The translations under genes were made by a program, and so were the position numbers. Shown piece after piece: positions 8,265 through 16,483 of a stretch of 44,663 bases of DNA (position 1 is its first letter; each line of letters opens with the position of its first letter). The DNA comes from Clostridia bacterium. Lineage in GTDB: Bacteria; Bacillota; Clostridia; Oscillospirales; CAG-272. The stretch spans positions 1 through 44,663 of the forward strand of contig JAFVQL010000007.1 in the NCBI GenBank assembly GCA_017504785.1. The letters are read 5' to 3'. The notes under the pieces are model-generated. The model ran no database searches. It worked only from the letters and a program-made list of their open reading frames with translations, and was not told the DNA's origin.

Positions 8265-9433
8265 AGCTTCACTCCATCTGCACTTTCACAAATATGCACG
8301 GAATACTTTCCTTCCAGGTGCGGAAAGGCTTTTAAATATTCTTTTGTTACGGTTTCAATAATATCGGCTTCATAGGCAGGGTCAATCATTCCGAGGCAGC
8401 AGCCCTTGAAGCCCGCGCCCGAAAAACGCCCGCCATAGATCCCCTTCGTCTGTGTCATGATCTCATAGAGCTTGATCAGCTCGGGAGAGCCGGTCTCCCA
8501 ATTGTGGATCGAGCTGTATCCGCTTTCAAAGGAAAGCTTGCCATAGGCCTCGATATCGCCTCTGCGCCACGCCTCTGCACCTCTTTGAACGCGGTCAAAT
8601 TCCGTGTACCAATGTTCTGCGCGCTTGCGCCAGCTATCAGGCAAGCGTTCCCCATATTGATGAAAGACCTCAACGGGAACGTCGCGAAGATTGGTTTCGT
8701 CAAACTTACCGTATTCCATACCCGCAAATGCTTTCAGAGCATAAGCGGCACTGCGGCACTCATCCACACGCATATTGAAAGCCGAGCCGGCTAAACTTCT
8801 TTCGAGACCGCTGAAAAATACGGCAAATTTATACGGCTTCATCTTCGGAGATTGAGGGATCAATTCATAACTGTCATCCATGAGATCCATATACAAAAGA
8901 TGGTCCTTTTTGCAATACACCTCACAGCTTTGGTCAAGCTTTCCGCAGGATACGCCAACGTACTTATTCTCCGCTTCCTTGGAGATCGCGATCAGCTCAC
9001 TCGGCGTTAGCTCGATTCCGTTCATCTTGCAAAGCGCGGCCAAAAACGTCAGGATCACCGCCGCCGATGAGGAAAGACCGCCGATCGGAAGCTCTCCGTC
9101 CAAAACCGCGCAAAGACCTCTGCGAAGCGGATACCGCTTATGAAGCGCGATCGTAGCGCCGCGCAAATGATCCGCCCAGTCGTCTTCCTTCGTTTTGGGA
9201 GTCGCTTCCACGTGCCATTGTGCTCTTTTTTCAAACTGCAACGACTGTATTTCAATGACACCGTTTTCCTTCGGACCGTACGCAATATGAATTCCCTTAT
9301 TGATGGCAAATCCGGTGATCTTTCCAAGCTGGTGATCGGAATGCGCGCCGATAGGGCAAACGCGGTATGGGGTAAAAGCGGTATATTGCGGTTCTTTTCT
9401 GTATGTTTTTTCAAATGCCTCGTATGCCGTCAT
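8261..9433 (-). CDS. GHMP sugar kinase, galacturonokinase-like rather than galactokinase
   Basis: A GHMP-family kinase expected to phosphorylate a hexose or hexuronic acid at C1. The substrate motif reads PYRVCPIGAHSDHQLG (22-37). Classical galactokinases instead have a GRVNLIGEHTDY-like motif, while plant galacturonokinase, as I recall it, has YRICPLGAHIDHQGG. The resemblance continues through GGLSSSAAV (118-126), GKLDQ (164-168, Asp167 the catalytic base), a KRAEH...RV..G.EAW block and a FSGAGFKGCC C-terminal motif. Length 390 fits. It overlaps the nucleotidyltransferase gene by 4 bp and follows a UDP-glucuronate 4-epimerase gene by 100 bp, which fits uronic-acid metabolism. Automatic annotation would probably say galactokinase. 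The galacturonate substrate is inferred. Confidence 0.8.
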   Translation of the reverse strand: MTAYEAFEKTYRKEPQYTAFTPYRVCPIGAHSDHQLGKITGFAINKGIHIAYGPKENGVIEIQSLQFEKRAQWHVEATPKTKEDDWADHLRGATIALHKRYPLRRGLCAVLDGELPIGGLSSSAAVILTFLAALCKMNGIELTPSELIAISKEAENKYVGVSCGKLDQSCEVYCKKDHLLYMDLMDDSYELIPQSPKMKPYKFAVFFSGLERSLAGSAFNMRVDECRSAAYALKAFAGMEYGKFDETNLRDVPVEVFHQYGERLPDSWRKRAEHWYTEFDRVQRGAEAWRRGDIEAYGKLSFESGYSSIHNWETGSPELIKLYEIMTQTKGIYGGRFSGAGFKGCCLGMIDPAYEADIIETVTKEYLKAFPHLEGKYSVHICESADGVKL

Positions 9434-9533
9434 AAATATTCCCCTTATGAATCCTCTTATAAGTTTTTTGCGTTTTGTGCATGCATCTTCCGCTGCTGCG
9501 TGTGTTTCGCTATGGCAACCTATGATGCAAATA

Positions 9534-10625
9534 TTATTTGTTTTGATAAAATTCGTGGTACCACTCCGCGAATTTCCTTAATCCTGCGCGCAAGGAGGTT
9601 GCAGGCTTGAAGCCGAAATCTCTTTCCAGTGCAGAGGTATCCGCATACGTGATCGGCACGTCGCCCGGCTGCATAGGAACGAGCTTTTTGTGCGCCTCAA
9701 AGTCATAATCCGCGGCAAGCACCTTGGCTCTAATGAGCTCTTCTTGAAGAATGGTTACAAAGTCCAGCAGATTTTCGGGATCGTTATTTCCGATGTTGTA
9801 AACAGCATAAGGCGGCAAAGGAAGGCCGTCCTCTCCCGTCTTTTTCTCAGGCGCTTTTTGCATCACGCGCTTTACGCCTTCCACAATATCGTCTACATAC
9901 GTAAAGTCTCGTTTACAATTTCCGTAGTTAAAGATCTCGATCGTCTCACCCTTTAACAGTTTGTTGGTAAAACCAAAGTACGCCATATCCGGGCGTCCCG
10001 CAGGTCCATAAACCGTAAAGAAGCGAAGTCCCGTCGAGGGAATATTGTAAAGCTTGGAATAAGCGTGCGCCATCAGCTCGTTGCTCTTTTTGGTCGCCGC
10101 ATAGAGGGATACGGGATTATCCACCTTGTCGTCCGTTGAATACGGGATCTTCTTATTGGTTCCGTACACCGAGGAGGAGGAGGCATACACCAAATGCTCC
10201 ACCGGGTGATCGGTCTTCATCGTCGCGCGGCAGGCCTCAAGGATATTATAGAAGCCGATGATGTTGCTCTCGATATACACGTCCGGATTCGTGATCGAGT
10301 AACGCACGCCGGCCTGCGCCGCAAGATTTACGACGACGGAAAAGTGATTCTTTTCAAACAAACTCTCGATCAGCCCTCGGTCCGCAAGATTGCCCTTGAC
10401 GAATTTCCACGTGCAGTCAGGATGCGCGGCAGAGAGCTTTTCGATCTCGGAAAGACGGTATTCTTTGATAGAAACGTCATAATAATCGTTCATGCTGTCC
10501 AATCCCACGATCTGAATTTCGGGGACGGTGCGAAGCAGCTCCATCACGAGATTCGATCCGATAAAGCCGGCCGCACCGGTGACAAGAATTTCTTTATTTT
10601 TCAAATCAATGTTTTCAAGCAACAT
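9534..10625 (-). CDS. UDP-glucuronate 4-epimerase-type NAD-dependent epimerase
   Basis: A short-chain dehydrogenase-type sugar epimerase, predicted to interconvert UDP-glucuronate and UDP-galacturonate. The Rossmann glycine motif GAAGFIG is at about 17-23, and the catalytic Tyr-x-x-x-Lys sits in SLYAATKKS (about 175-179). The segment NDYYDVSIKEYR is typical of the UDP-glucuronate 4-epimerase branch rather than GalE. I take the ATG at 10625, because AGGTG lies 6 bases upstream; the ATG at 10634 is too close to that site. It follows wecB directly. No UDP-glucose dehydrogenase is in the window, so UDP-glucuronate must come from elsewhere. Confidence 0.85.
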   Translation of the reverse strand: MLLENIDLKNKEILVTGAAGFIGSNLVMELLRTVPEIQIVGLDSMNDYYDVSIKEYRLSEIEKLSAAHPDCTWKFVKGNLADRGLIESLFEKNHFSVVVNLAAQAGVRYSITNPDVYIESNIIGFYNILEACRATMKTDHPVEHLVYASSSSVYGTNKKIPYSTDDKVDNPVSLYAATKKSNELMAHAYSKLYNIPSTGLRFFTVYGPAGRPDMAYFGFTNKLLKGETIEIFNYGNCKRDFTYVDDIVEGVKRVMQKAPEKKTGEDGLPLPPYAVYNIGNNDPENLLDFVTILQEELIRAKVLAADYDFEAHKKLVPMQPGDVPITYADTSALERDFGFKPATSLRAGLRKFAEWYHEFYQNK

Positions 10626-10637
10626 ATCATACACCTA

Positions 10638-11732
10638 TCATTTTTGTTCAAGGATATCTGCAATTCTCTTGCAGGCAAAGCCATCGCCGTAGGGATTGCT
10701 TGCCTTTGCCATGGCATCGTAAGCCTCCTTGCTTTCAAGGAGCAGCTTGAAGTTTTCATAGATCACCTGTTCGTCCGTTCCGACAAGCTTCAGCGTTCCC
10801 GCCTTGATGCCCTCCGGGCGCTCCGTGGTGTCTCTCATTACCAAAACGGGCTTACCGAGCGAGGGAGCCTCCTCCTGTATGCCGCCGCTGTCCGTGAGAA
10901 TCATAAAGCTTCTTGCAAGGAAGTTATGGAAATCAAGAACCTCCAAAGGCTCAATGATACGAATACGGTCGAAATCACCGAGCTCCTCTTCTGCCGCCTT
11001 ACGCACAATGGGATTCATGTGAATGGGATAGATCGCCTTTACGTCCGGATGCTCGTCCATTACGCGGCGGATCGCGCGGAACATATTGTGCATCGGCTCG
11101 CCGAGATTTTCGCGGCGATGCGCCGTGATCATGATCAAGCGGCTATCCTTTGCCCACTCCAGCTCGGGATGCGTATATTCCTCACGCACAGTGGTTTTCA
11201 AAGCGTCGATGGCGGTATTTCCCGTAACGTAGATCGAAGCGGGATCCTTTCCCTCGCGCAGAAGATTTTCCTTTGAAAGCTCCGTGGGGGAGAAATTATA
11301 TTTTGCCACAATACCAACCGCCTGACGGTTGAACTCCTCGGGATAGGGGCTATAAATATTATAGGTACGAAGTCCCGCCTCCACGTGACCGACGGCGATC
11401 TGCTTATAGAAGCACGCCAAAGCCGTCACGAACGTGGTGGAGGTATCACCGTGCACGAGAACCACATCGGGCTTCACCTCGTCAAGAACCGCGCCGATCT
11501 TATTTAGTATGTTCGTCGTAATATCAAACAGAGTTTGTCCCGCCTTCATAATCGAAAGATCATAATCGGGAACGACCTTAAAGGTATCCAATACCATATC
11601 CAGCATCTGGCGGTGCTGACCGGTCACGCAGACCACGGTTTTTATGTTTTTTCTGGACTTCAGCTCGTTTACGAGCGGGCACATTTTGATCGCCTCGGGG
11701 CGCGTGCCAAAAACAAGCATGACTGTTTTCAT
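10638..11732 (-). CDS. wecB: UDP-N-acetylglucosamine 2-epimerase (non-hydrolysing)
   Basis: It interconverts UDP-GlcNAc and UDP-ManNAc, supplying ManNAc units for surface polysaccharide or teichoic-acid-type polymers. It has a GT-B-like fold. Visible motifs are GTRPEAIKM (9-17), HGDTST (94-99), GHVEAGLRT (115-123) and a C-terminal TDSGGIQEEAPSLGKPVLV. The 364-residue length is normal for the non-hydrolysing bacterial type. TAGGAGAAG lies before the ATG. The gene follows a 255-bp gap holding an acetyltransferase remnant and precedes the uronate epimerase with about 12 bp between. No ManNAc dehydrogenase gene is present here. Confidence 0.95.
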   Translation of the reverse strand: MKTVMLVFGTRPEAIKMCPLVNELKSRKNIKTVVCVTGQHRQMLDMVLDTFKVVPDYDLSIMKAGQTLFDITTNILNKIGAVLDEVKPDVVLVHGDTSTTFVTALACFYKQIAVGHVEAGLRTYNIYSPYPEEFNRQAVGIVAKYNFSPTELSKENLLREGKDPASIYVTGNTAIDALKTTVREEYTHPELEWAKDSRLIMITAHRRENLGEPMHNMFRAIRRVMDEHPDVKAIYPIHMNPIVRKAAEEELGDFDRIRIIEPLEVLDFHNFLARSFMILTDSGGIQEEAPSLGKPVLVMRDTTERPEGIKAGTLKLVGTDEQVIYENFKLLLESKEAYDAMAKASNPYGDGFACKRIADILEQK

Positions 11733-11767
11733 ATTACTTCTCCTATCGGTCTATAATAATGGTATTT

Positions 11768-11953
11768 TTATCCGCTGGATTCTATATACAAATCGATGCG
11801 ATGCCCGGTCCAATGGGTCACGCCGGAGTTTACGCTCACGTGATCGCCCGGCGATATCCAATACGGCTCCGCCCCAAACGAGGCAGATGAATCCATTTCA
11901 CACTGATCTCCAATCCCTGTGAGCGCCAGAGCTTTATTGGATCGCGATGCAAT
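11768..11953 (-). pseudogene. Remnant of a CatB/maltose acetyltransferase-like left-handed beta-helix protein
   Basis: Between the flippase and wecB genes the minus strand reads, in one frame, TGIGDQCEMDSSASFGAEPY then WISPGDHVSVNSGV, and ends at TAA (11770-11768). This matches the start of the hexapeptide-repeat domain of exopolysaccharide O-acetyltransferases, whose usual wording is like IGENCRIYSSASFGSEPYLI. Only about 60 codons remain. There is no start codon with a ribosome binding site, and the rest of the helix, with its catalytic His, is absent. It looks like a decayed gene that once sat in the operon. Similarity is by eye from family memory. Confidence 0.6.
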
Positions 11954-11987
11954 TTATACCTTTGAACGGGTGATTTTAACATGGAAC

Positions 11988-13457
11988 TTAATTTCCCTTG
12001 TTTTTATTCAGAAATCCTTTTCCTTTTTCCAGAATCCAAGTAAACGCTTCCACGCGGAATAATAAAGATAAGCAAAGATAAACCAAAAATCCTACCAAAA
12101 TCTGCAATCCGAGCATCAATATACCGGACAGCTTTATTAAATAAGGCAAAAAACCGACCACAGCAAACATAACAACGGATAACAAAACAGGCGGCAGGAT
12201 ATCCATGAGCTGCTCTTTAATATGCCAAGATAAGCACACCCTCATCGCAATAATAAATCCAACCAGTGCTATCAGATCTGCAACAAGCAAAAATATTACC
12301 ACTGCAAACATCTCTTTTAGAACCAATATAGAGAACAGCGCTCCCAAGAGAGCTACCGCATTGATTCCAGACATCAGTGCCATAGCTAATCCCGCCTTAT
12401 CAATTGCCAACAGCACTTGATGATATATCATCGTCAAAGGGCGTGTCAAATACATAATACTGAAGATTTGAATATAAGGGACACACGCACTCCACTTCGA
12501 TGTCAGAACCACATCTACAAAGGTTGGTGCCACCGCACAAAATCCAAAGAGCAACGGGCAGAGCAGATAGTTACTAAACTTTACTGTCTGTCGCAGCTTA
12601 TTCTTTAACAAAGCCCTGTTCTCTTGATTTTTTGAAAAATACGGAAGCATCGCCTTGCTGATCGCAGAATTCACATTATTGACCAGCAGAGACGGATATT
12701 TTTTTCCTTGATCCATAACAGCAAGATCTGCCGGGCCGAAATGCTTTCCGATCAAAAAGCTTTGTATTTCCAAAACGCCGGTGCTTATAAGATTCGCGCC
12801 GAGAACCTTACTGCCGAATCGCCATATTTCTTTTGCTTTTCTGAACGAAAACTGAAATTTGGGAATCCAATCGCAAACAAAAACAAATACCAATGTGGCA
12901 ATGAATGTGTTGCTCAAATACTGAGCCACCAACGACCAAGCACCAAAGCCCTTGTAGGCCATTACGACGCCGATAATACAAGAAATGACAGTTCCGATAA
13001 TCGTAGAGACAAAATATTTCTTAAATTGCATTTCGCGCTGAACCTTGGCCAGCTGTATCGTATTCAAAGACGTCAGTATAAGCCGTATGCCAAAGACTCT
13101 GATAATGGGCGTCAACATCTCCAATTCATAAAAATCGGCAATCAGCGGCGCCGCAAAAAACAAGCCGGCATACAGAATAAGCGATATAAAGAAGCTCAGC
13201 CAAAATGCTGTATTGTATTCAATCGAAGAAACCTCTCTTCTCTGTACCAGCGCAGTTCCGAATCCGGAAGTAACAAATACATCACACAAAGTAATAAATA
13301 TCATTACTATGGCAATAATTCCGTATTCGTCAGGCGTTAGAAGTCTCGCCAAGATGATTCCGACAATGACCGACACCAGTTGTGCAGAGATCCTCTCTAA
13401 GAACGACCAAAACATACTGACGCCAATACTACCGGAAGCATTTTTTTTATCAGACAT
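11988..13457 (-). CDS. Polysaccharide flippase (Wzx/MOP family)
   Basis: An integral membrane protein, predicted to flip undecaprenyl-linked oligosaccharides across the cytoplasmic membrane. It has about 14 hydrophobic segments and the N-terminal hallmark of this family, FWSFLERISAQLVS followed by GIILARLLTPDEYGI, as in WzxC/TuaB-type flippases. I use the ATG at 13457 (MSDKKNASG), which has AGAGG 8 bases upstream. An earlier frame start at 13523 would add 22 residues running back into the neighbouring gene. The start overlaps the end of the FemAB-like gene by 8 bp. It lies downstream of the polymerase and glycosyltransferase genes, as expected for a Wzx/Wzy cluster. Confidence 0.9.
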   Translation of the reverse strand: MSDKKNASGSIGVSMFWSFLERISAQLVSVIVGIILARLLTPDEYGIIAIVMIFITLCDVFVTSGFGTALVQRREVSSIEYNTAFWLSFFISLILYAGLFFAAPLIADFYELEMLTPIIRVFGIRLILTSLNTIQLAKVQREMQFKKYFVSTIIGTVISCIIGVVMAYKGFGAWSLVAQYLSNTFIATLVFVFVCDWIPKFQFSFRKAKEIWRFGSKVLGANLISTGVLEIQSFLIGKHFGPADLAVMDQGKKYPSLLVNNVNSAISKAMLPYFSKNQENRALLKNKLRQTVKFSNYLLCPLLFGFCAVAPTFVDVVLTSKWSACVPYIQIFSIMYLTRPLTMIYHQVLLAIDKAGLAMALMSGINAVALLGALFSILVLKEMFAVVIFLLVADLIALVGFIIAMRVCLSWHIKEQLMDILPPVLLSVVMFAVVGFLPYLIKLSGILMLGLQILVGFLVYLCLSLLFRVEAFTWILEKGKGFLNKNKGN

Positions 13458-14244
13458 TCTTCTTACCTCTATGAAAACTTCCCAACACTCTTTCAAGCAA
13501 TCTTTGTTTAAAAGAGCGCACATATTTTATGTTATAGTATTTCGCAAGCTCTCCACCGAAGCTCATTTTAAATTTGTCAATTCCGTTGGGCTCACAAGAG
13601 GATGAAATTCCACCCCAATCATAACGATCCACCCCAATAGAAGACAAACGTTCCATGTCCTTAAAGTGCAGATATTTATTGGCTCTTCCAATGGCATTTC
13701 TCGCAGCATTATCAGCAACTCTGAACTCAGAGCACGAATGCAACAGCCTGGATTTGTTTTCACACACGATGTATGAGTGAAAAACGACCTCAGAACCATC
13801 GATCAAAGCCACCGAGATAAGCAAATGCCCGCTCTTGGCGTATGCGCGCAGCTCACCGATCGGCAGCTCTATACCCGGCATTCCCTTTTCAGCATACATA
13901 TTCGTATACAGAACCGCCATTCTTTTTAACACATCATCGTTTTGATTTACGTCATCAGAGGAATAAAAACAAATCTGCACCCCTTCCCGCTCGGCTCTGC
14001 GAATCTCATTCCTTGTAGTAGAAGAGAATCTTTGCATGATCTCATCCGTATCAGCGTTTAAACAACTGATCAGACTTTCCTGCTCATGACAGCTCATGTA
14101 TTTTCCTTCCAAGGGTACGGGATTGGCACAAACAAAAATATTATCCGCCTTTGTGCGTAGCTTATGTACACTTTCGTATGTATCAAAGCCCTCAAACCAA
14201 ATTTGCTCAGATGATAAAAATCGTCCTTTATAGCATATTCTCAT
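13450..14244 (-). CDS. FemAB/GNAT-like acyl- or aminoacyltransferase
   Basis: A cytosolic protein of the FemAB-like GNAT group (Acetyltransf_6 type). The mid-region has RNEIRRAEREGVQI, typical of the junction between the two GNAT-like lobes. The C-terminal part has YDWGGISS...GIDKFKMSFGGE, the conserved end motif of this family. It has no signal peptide or membrane segment. ATG at 14244 with GGGGAG 9 bases upstream is better than the in-frame TTG at 14250. The preceding stop lies 2 bp away. In polysaccharide clusters such proteins probably attach an acyl or aminoacyl group to an amino sugar or uronic acid. The donor cannot be told from the sequence. Confidence 0.75.
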   Translation of the reverse strand: MRICYKGRFLSSEQIWFEGFDTYESVHKLRTKADNIFVCANPVPLEGKYMSCHEQESLISCLNADTDEIMQRFSSTTRNEIRRAEREGVQICFYSSDDVNQNDDVLKRMAVLYTNMYAEKGMPGIELPIGELRAYAKSGHLLISVALIDGSEVVFHSYIVCENKSRLLHSCSEFRVADNAARNAIGRANKYLHFKDMERLSSIGVDRYDWGGISSSCEPNGIDKFKMSFGGELAKYYNIKYVRSFKQRLLERVLGSFHRGKKNV

Positions 14245-14246
14245 AT

Positions 14247-15200
14247 TCAAATTCTCCCCTTGATATCCTCTGCGTAACGCTCGATCGTCTCTCCCTCAAA
14301 GTGTTTGGATGCCGCATCAAAAATTACGCCGAGATCTCTATACAGCTTTTCTATATCTTCTTCGGTTTTAAAGGTGGGGCTGCCGCCGGGCATGAATTCC
14401 GACGAATGTAACATAAACATGATATAATCCATATCCTTATCCTTCGCCGCCTTATGGATCATCCAAAGCATTTGATTTACATTCGCTCCTGTGGGTCTTA
14501 ACCAAACGGTTCTCCCCCGGATACCGCGATAAAGCTGTTTCACCTTCTCTTTTAAGGTAGCTCCATCAGCAAAAAAAGGCCGCTTCGTGGAATAGAGTGT
14601 AACCGGAACCTCCAAGAGATCACGATCTTCAAAAACAAAATACGGCTTGGTCGGGAAGTGTGAGTAATCACTTCCCATACTCCCCTCGGTTGCGCCTGTA
14701 TTGCTACACCAATTGATTCCCGGGGTTACCGAGCAATCTACGGTATATCCGTATTTCTTTAATAAAGAAAAATACCTCTCATCCATGGCCCAACGTCCTG
14801 CTCTGTGCGAAAGAATCGGCATTTCGAACACGTCCGCCAAATATTGAGTCATAAACGCTATTTTTTCTTCCATTATCTCGTCAGAATACTCTATCAGATA
14901 CGGTGCCGCCGGCACCTGCAGCTGATTTGTGAGTTCAACAAGGGGGGGAGAATTCCACGCATGCAAATGCATACCTATGCTGCAGCTATTATTCTTCAAT
15001 GCCTTTTTTGCAAAATCCACGAAGACCTTGGAGCTTGCCATTTCATAGTTCGTCAAATAAGTCGGCTTGAAGCCATAACGATCGCACTGATTCTGAAACC
15101 TTTGTAAGAATCTTGCATTTTCTGCTGTCACGGCATCTCCGGGTTTCCAACGCCACAGGTTATCGCCTTCGGTATCGATTGTAATGATAAATTTTTTCAT
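14247..15200 (-). CDS. Polysaccharide deacetylase-like (NodB-type) protein
   Basis: A 317-residue protein of the carbohydrate-esterase 4/glycoside-deacetylase fold. It starts with TIDTEGD (7-13), which contains the metal- or base-contributing Asp. MHLHAW (77-82) and HRAGRW (132-137) supply further His and Arg of the active site. No signal peptide is seen, so unlike cell-wall deacetylases it would act in the cytosol on a lipid-linked or nucleotide-linked sugar, or its substrate differs. It overlaps the stop of the polymerase/ligase gene by 4 bp (ATGA). Similar proteins occur in surface-polysaccharide clusters. The exact substrate is unknown. Confidence 0.75.
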   Translation of the reverse strand: MKKFIITIDTEGDNLWRWKPGDAVTAENARFLQRFQNQCDRYGFKPTYLTNYEMASSKVFVDFAKKALKNNSCSIGMHLHAWNSPPLVELTNQLQVPAAPYLIEYSDEIMEEKIAFMTQYLADVFEMPILSHRAGRWAMDERYFSLLKKYGYTVDCSVTPGINWCSNTGATEGSMGSDYSHFPTKPYFVFEDRDLLEVPVTLYSTKRPFFADGATLKEKVKQLYRGIRGRTVWLRPTGANVNQMLWMIHKAAKDKDMDYIMFMLHSSEFMPGGSPTFKTEEDIEKLYRDLGVIFDAASKHFEGETIERYAEDIKGRI

Positions 15201-16474
15201 TTTATCTCCGCTTTCTCTCGTCCTTGATAGTAGGCACGCTTCTGTTGCATGTCCTCATATATGCAAATTCCGATCGCAACGAAATAAAGGACAAATTCTT
15301 CCAAATTTCTGGTTCCGTTTTCTGTAAACGCATTTATGATAAAAACAAGCTGTGTAAAAAGTGAAAATTGCAAATATCCTTTATCATTGCTTTTACAAAG
15401 TAAAACGATCGTCTTCAGAAGGTAATATAAAAGCATTACCATGAAGAACGAGAAGCCCACGATTCCCGATTCGCAAAGCGTTTGGATATATGCATTATGC
15501 ACCTCCATTTCCGCACCGGTGTTCGAAATGAAATTGCCGGCACCGATTCCAAAAACAGGATTGCTCCTAAACGCTTCGAGCGCGGTTTGGATCAATTCCA
15601 TTCTGCTGGATGCAATCGACTCTCCTTGCTTATATTGCTCCAACGCATCTGCAAATCTTGTAAAAATACCGATATTGGTGGATGCCAAATAATCAATATT
15701 CGATATCACAACAAACAGTCCGCAGAAAATAACAAGTGCAATTATAAAAAATCGTTTCACCCTTTTAGACAAGCTCTTTCCCGAAAAACAGTATATCGCC
15801 AAGGGGACCATAATAGAGATCACAGAAAGCATTCTCTTGCCTGTGAGGAAGATCAAAGCGATAAAAAGCAACGCGATCGGAACAGTCCAAAACCGATTGA
15901 ATTTTTTTCTATATAGGTAAAGCACCGCCCCTTCCGCCATGATCAAAATGAACGCGCTTTGCCCAAGCTGATAGGTAAAGCCGGCATAATTCATTACGCT
16001 GCCCCAATACTTGATGTGTGTATAAGAGGTAAAAATGGTTGCCACATTGGAATAATAAAAATCCGGAAACAATATCTGGACAAATATACCGATCGACACA
16101 ATGCCTCCGGATATTATCAAGAGGTTTTTGGGAATCGTATGCGGAAAATCTGTATTTGCGGCAATAATAATCAAGAGAAGGCAGTCCATCCAGTAGGAAG
16201 CCGCTTCAAAATTAAAACTGATTCCATACTGGAAGATGGTATAAACGATAAACGGTAAACATATTGCCGCAGAAATTGAAAACTCAAAGATTTTCCCGAG
16301 CTTATATACCGTGTAGCACAACGAAAGGGTTAAAAAAACAAATGCTACATACACAAGCCCGGATACAGACCATACTGTTGACGATAATAAAAACCGCCAA
16401 AACGCATACATGATCATCAAGGAAACGGAAATTTTTTTTCCTTTCTGTTTTGTTTCTAATGCCACCGGACTCAT
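15197..16474 (-). CDS. O-antigen polymerase/ligase-type membrane protein (Wzy/WaaL)
   Basis: A polytopic membrane protein with about 11-12 hydrophobic helices and one large extracytoplasmic loop (roughly residues 265-330). In that loop the family motif NPVFGIGAGNF is followed by VHNAYIQTLCESGIVGF, whose His is typical of the Wzy_C/O-antigen ligase domain. It is predicted to polymerise or ligate undecaprenyl-linked repeat units outside the membrane. GGGGG precedes the ATG by 5 bases. It sits 9 bp after a glycosyltransferase gene and overlaps the deacetylase-like gene. With the flippase and initiating transferase it completes a Wzx/Wzy pathway. Polymerase and ligase cannot be told apart by sequence alone. 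Confidence 0.85.
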   Translation of the reverse strand: MSPVALETKQKGKKISVSLMIMYAFWRFLLSSTVWSVSGLVYVAFVFLTLSLCYTVYKLGKIFEFSISAAICLPFIVYTIFQYGISFNFEAASYWMDCLLLIIIAANTDFPHTIPKNLLIISGGIVSIGIFVQILFPDFYYSNVATIFTSYTHIKYWGSVMNYAGFTYQLGQSAFILIMAEGAVLYLYRKKFNRFWTVPIALLFIALIFLTGKRMLSVISIMVPLAIYCFSGKSLSKRVKRFFIIALVIFCGLFVVISNIDYLASTNIGIFTRFADALEQYKQGESIASSRMELIQTALEAFRSNPVFGIGAGNFISNTGAEMEVHNAYIQTLCESGIVGFSFFMVMLLYYLLKTIVLLCKSNDKGYLQFSLFTQLVFIINAFTENGTRNLEEFVLYFVAIGICIYEDMQQKRAYYQGREKAEIK

Positions 16475-16483
16475 ATTTTCCCC

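Noticed and set aside
8261-9433. Plain galactokinase
   Set aside because: The substrate motif lacks the galactokinase GRxNxIGEH wording and matches galacturonokinase better; no galT or galE neighbours are present.
13458-13523. Upstream start for the flippase
   Set aside because: The added 22 residues lie in the coding region of the FemAB-like gene and are unlike flippase N-termini; the ATG at 13457 has a good ribosome site.
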